DNA from: Mesorhabditis belari | Lineage: Eukaryota > Nematoda > Chromadorea > Rhabditida > Rhabditidae | Assembly (NCBI GenBank): GCA_958450365.1 | Contig: CAUEEP010000939.1 | Coordinates: forward strand, 1,736,001-1,800,000 | Direction: 5' to 3' | Length of the DNA stretch: 64,000 nucleotides | Shown here: positions 62,073 through 64,000 of the stretch, in pieces | Numbering within the stretch: the stretch's first letter is position 1 | How the letters are laid out: each line of letters opens with the position of its first letter | The notes under the pieces: generated by a model | Databases searched by the model: none | The model's input: only the letters and a program-made list of their open reading frames with translations | What the model was told of the DNA's origin: nothing | Made by a program: the position numbers and the translations under genes

Positions 62073-63919
62073 ATGAGTGGGAAAGATTACGCTCGGCTGG
62101 TTGCTATGAAATATCGATCTGCTCGTTCAACACCGCGGATAAATCGCCCTGTACGCCCGCGAGTAATTGCTTGGGCTGGCCCGAAAGCTTTTTATCCAAA
62201 TAGGTCGGACTTTTTTTAAAATCTAGAGTTATGCGTCAAAGTTTAGGTTTTATGAGATCGATAGATGGTATAAGGCACGGATCGACAAACCGGAGAAGAT
62301 TCCGAGGCTGCATATCATAGAGCCTTCGGAATTCACTCGTTCCATTTACGAGATAACATCGAACGACCAAGGTATGCTGGTTTTCTTCCATCCATATAAT
62401 ATCAACTTATTTAGGGGAAATTGATATCGGATTTGCTCTAAAGGATGAACCCAAGTTTTCGACAAAGACCGATGAACAACGAGTGGATTTAGAAAGAAAA
62501 GCACGACGATTAGAACGTTAGTATTTATAGAAATTATGTTAAATTACTTGAATTCTAGTGCGAATTGACCTGGATCAAGTGCGCTCAGAAGATATAGGCA
62601 TTTATCATCATTATAAGGTAAGTTTTCTAGTAGAATAGAGTGAGTTTTCTTGTAATTACACCGTCGTGAATCTTGACCGTCATGTTAAATGAATACATGC
62701 TGGTTGTAAAGGCCGACGAAAATCAATTTGCGACAAAAGGCGGCTTTTCTCTCCAAAGTGTCCAGAAATGCTGATTGCGATGCAAACATTTAAACTTCTA
62801 ATAGTCAATAAACAATGACCATAGTTTCTATTTGTTTGTATTTTTAGATTTTTGAGCATCTTTTTGGCAAAGGAGCCTACTTTCACAGTGTTCAACAGCT
62901 GAATGTGGCTTTTGGGGATATCGAATTGTATAATGGGAACATCATTTCGGCAACAAGTCTTGTTAATCAACCCCAGGCAAGTTTTGTATTGAGTAATTGA
63001 GTAAGTTGAGTATTTAGATTGAAATTGAGTCCATTGGAAGTGGTGGCTACTCAACGTTTGTCCTGGTGAATATAGACGGCAATCCTTTTGAAGAAAAACC
63101 AGGCGAAATTGTTCAGTGGTTAATCAAAGATATCCCGGATGGAAAAGGAGTCGATGCCGGCACTGAGGTAATTAGTCTTTGGTTATTACTTTAAAATTTT
63201 GATGTTCAGGTTTTGCCATACCTCCAACCAATTCCGTTTATGGGAACCGGTTATCATCGAATGACGGCTCTTCTATTTCGACATCCTAAACCCATTGATT
63301 TCGATTTTAAACTCGACAAGTTTGTAAAAATTATCAGCATTTGGATATCTCAATTTCAGAACACTGATTGGGAGAGTAATGAAAGTATCACAATTCTACA
63401 AAGCATGTGAAGAACAAATTACCCCTTCCGCAGTTCGGTTTTGTCAAACCAGTTACGATTTATCCTGTAAAAAGGCTCTCCATGATTTGGGTATACTAAA
63501 AGTGATCAAAATTATTTGATTTGTTTATATAGGAATGAAATCACCTATTTACTCGTATGAATTTAATGATGCTTTAAAGCCTGCTCAACGTGAATTTCCA
63601 GTAAAACCTATGCCTTTTAATCTGTAAGTTTTCTGAAAGTTGGGAAATTAAATAATCTTGATTTAGCTATCTTGATATGTATCGTGATCCTAAAGAAATG
63701 GAAGAAGAACTCTTAGAAGAAAGATTGAAGCGAGCACAAATCACAGATTACGGGTATCATTCGACTGAGTTTCTTGATGTTTCGTTGTTTAGAGCACCGA
63801 AATGGTTGGATCCAAATTACAATGACAACAAAAGAGATCTGGCTCCATGGATACACGATCGGATAATTGCTAGGAAAGGCAGATATACCGCTTTGTATGA
63901 AAATGTTATAAAAGATTGA
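62073..63919 (+). CDS. mrpl-38: Mitochondrial large-subunit ribosomal protein L38
   Basis: Ten exons: 62073-62203, 62247-62371, 62415-62516, 62559-62617, 62848-62976, 63018-63167, 63210-63319, 63360-63490, 63533-63623, 63667-63919; 1281 nt, 426 residues. It is a mitoribosome protein with a PEBP-like fold. The N-terminus is basic and could serve mitochondrial import (MSGKDYARLVAMKYRSARST). PEBP-like segments: FVLVNIDGNPFEEKPGEIVQ, WLIKDIPDG, YLQPIPFMGTGYHRMTALLF, and the family C-terminal extension KVSQFYKACEEQITPSAVRF, QTSYDLSCKKALHDLGMKSP, then YLDMYRDP. The reading frame at 62073 is four bases from an overlapping ATG at 62066 in another frame that soon stops. Intron 5 begins with GC (CCCCAG|GCAAGT). 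Intron 4 contains a 230-bp AT-rich stretch without features. Confidence 0.93.
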
Positions 63920-64000
63920 TTGATATTCGGGTTATTTACAATTATGTTTTCTATGTATTGTTGTCTAGGATAGTTTAGTTTTGAATTGTTATTGATTTTG

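Overview
The window is eukaryotic nuclear DNA and very probably comes from a nematode. Introns in the compact genes are mostly 40-60 nt, splice acceptors follow TTTCAG/TTTTAG, several start codons sit just downstream of an acceptor-like site as expected for spliced-leader trans-splicing, and the gene set matches worm families (pash-1, aph-2, a GluRS with WHEP repeats but no ProRS, a MATH-BTB protein, a CLIK/UNC-87-type calponin-repeat protein). I assembled gene models by hand, joining exons by reading phase. In the models called confidently the summed exon length is a multiple of three and the product aligns along its length with a known family as I remember it. No search was run.

Layout. 0-7.5 kb: repeats, two mariner transposase relics and foldback DNA, with one doubtful small exon. 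7.57-9.46 kb (+): an unrecognised gene. 10.2-18.9 kb (-): four compact genes in a row, namely an SPOP-like MATH-BTB protein, RIO kinase 2, hypoxanthine phosphoribosyltransferase and a small one-pass membrane protein, spaced 362, 766 and 436 bp, which could be an operon. 19.2-22.1 kb: an orphan first exon, then palindromic repeats and a minisatellite. 22.1-34.8 kb (+): pash-1 (Pasha/DGCR8), 20 exons whose introns are inflated by repeats. 34.8-39 kb: satellites. 39-49.7 kb (+): a calponin-repeat protein of 7 exons, again with repeat-filled introns. 50.4-58.3 kb (-): nicastrin (aph-2) and cytosolic glutamyl-tRNA synthetase (ears-1), 249 bp apart, a likely ears-1/aph-2 operon. 58.5-59.8 kb: two large palindromic elements. 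60.0-61.1 kb (+): Tipin/Swi3. 61.1-62.1 kb: degenerate coding sequence. 62.1-63.9 kb (+): mitochondrial ribosomal protein L38.

The genes do not form one pathway. They are housekeeping and regulatory genes: primary-microRNA processing (pash-1), gamma-secretase (aph-2), translation and ribosome biogenesis (ears-1, mrpl-38, riok-2), purine salvage (HPRT), replication-fork protection (tipn-1), cullin-3 substrate adaptors (MATH-BTB) and actin binding (calponin repeats).

The most unusual aspect is the repeat landscape. Almost every long intron of the two plus-strand genes carries its own private tandem repeat, and several families of perfect or near-perfect foldback elements recur, one with clear 8-bp target duplications. 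tRNA-like elements with A- and B-box sequences recur on the minus strand. I found no convincing new multi-gene system.
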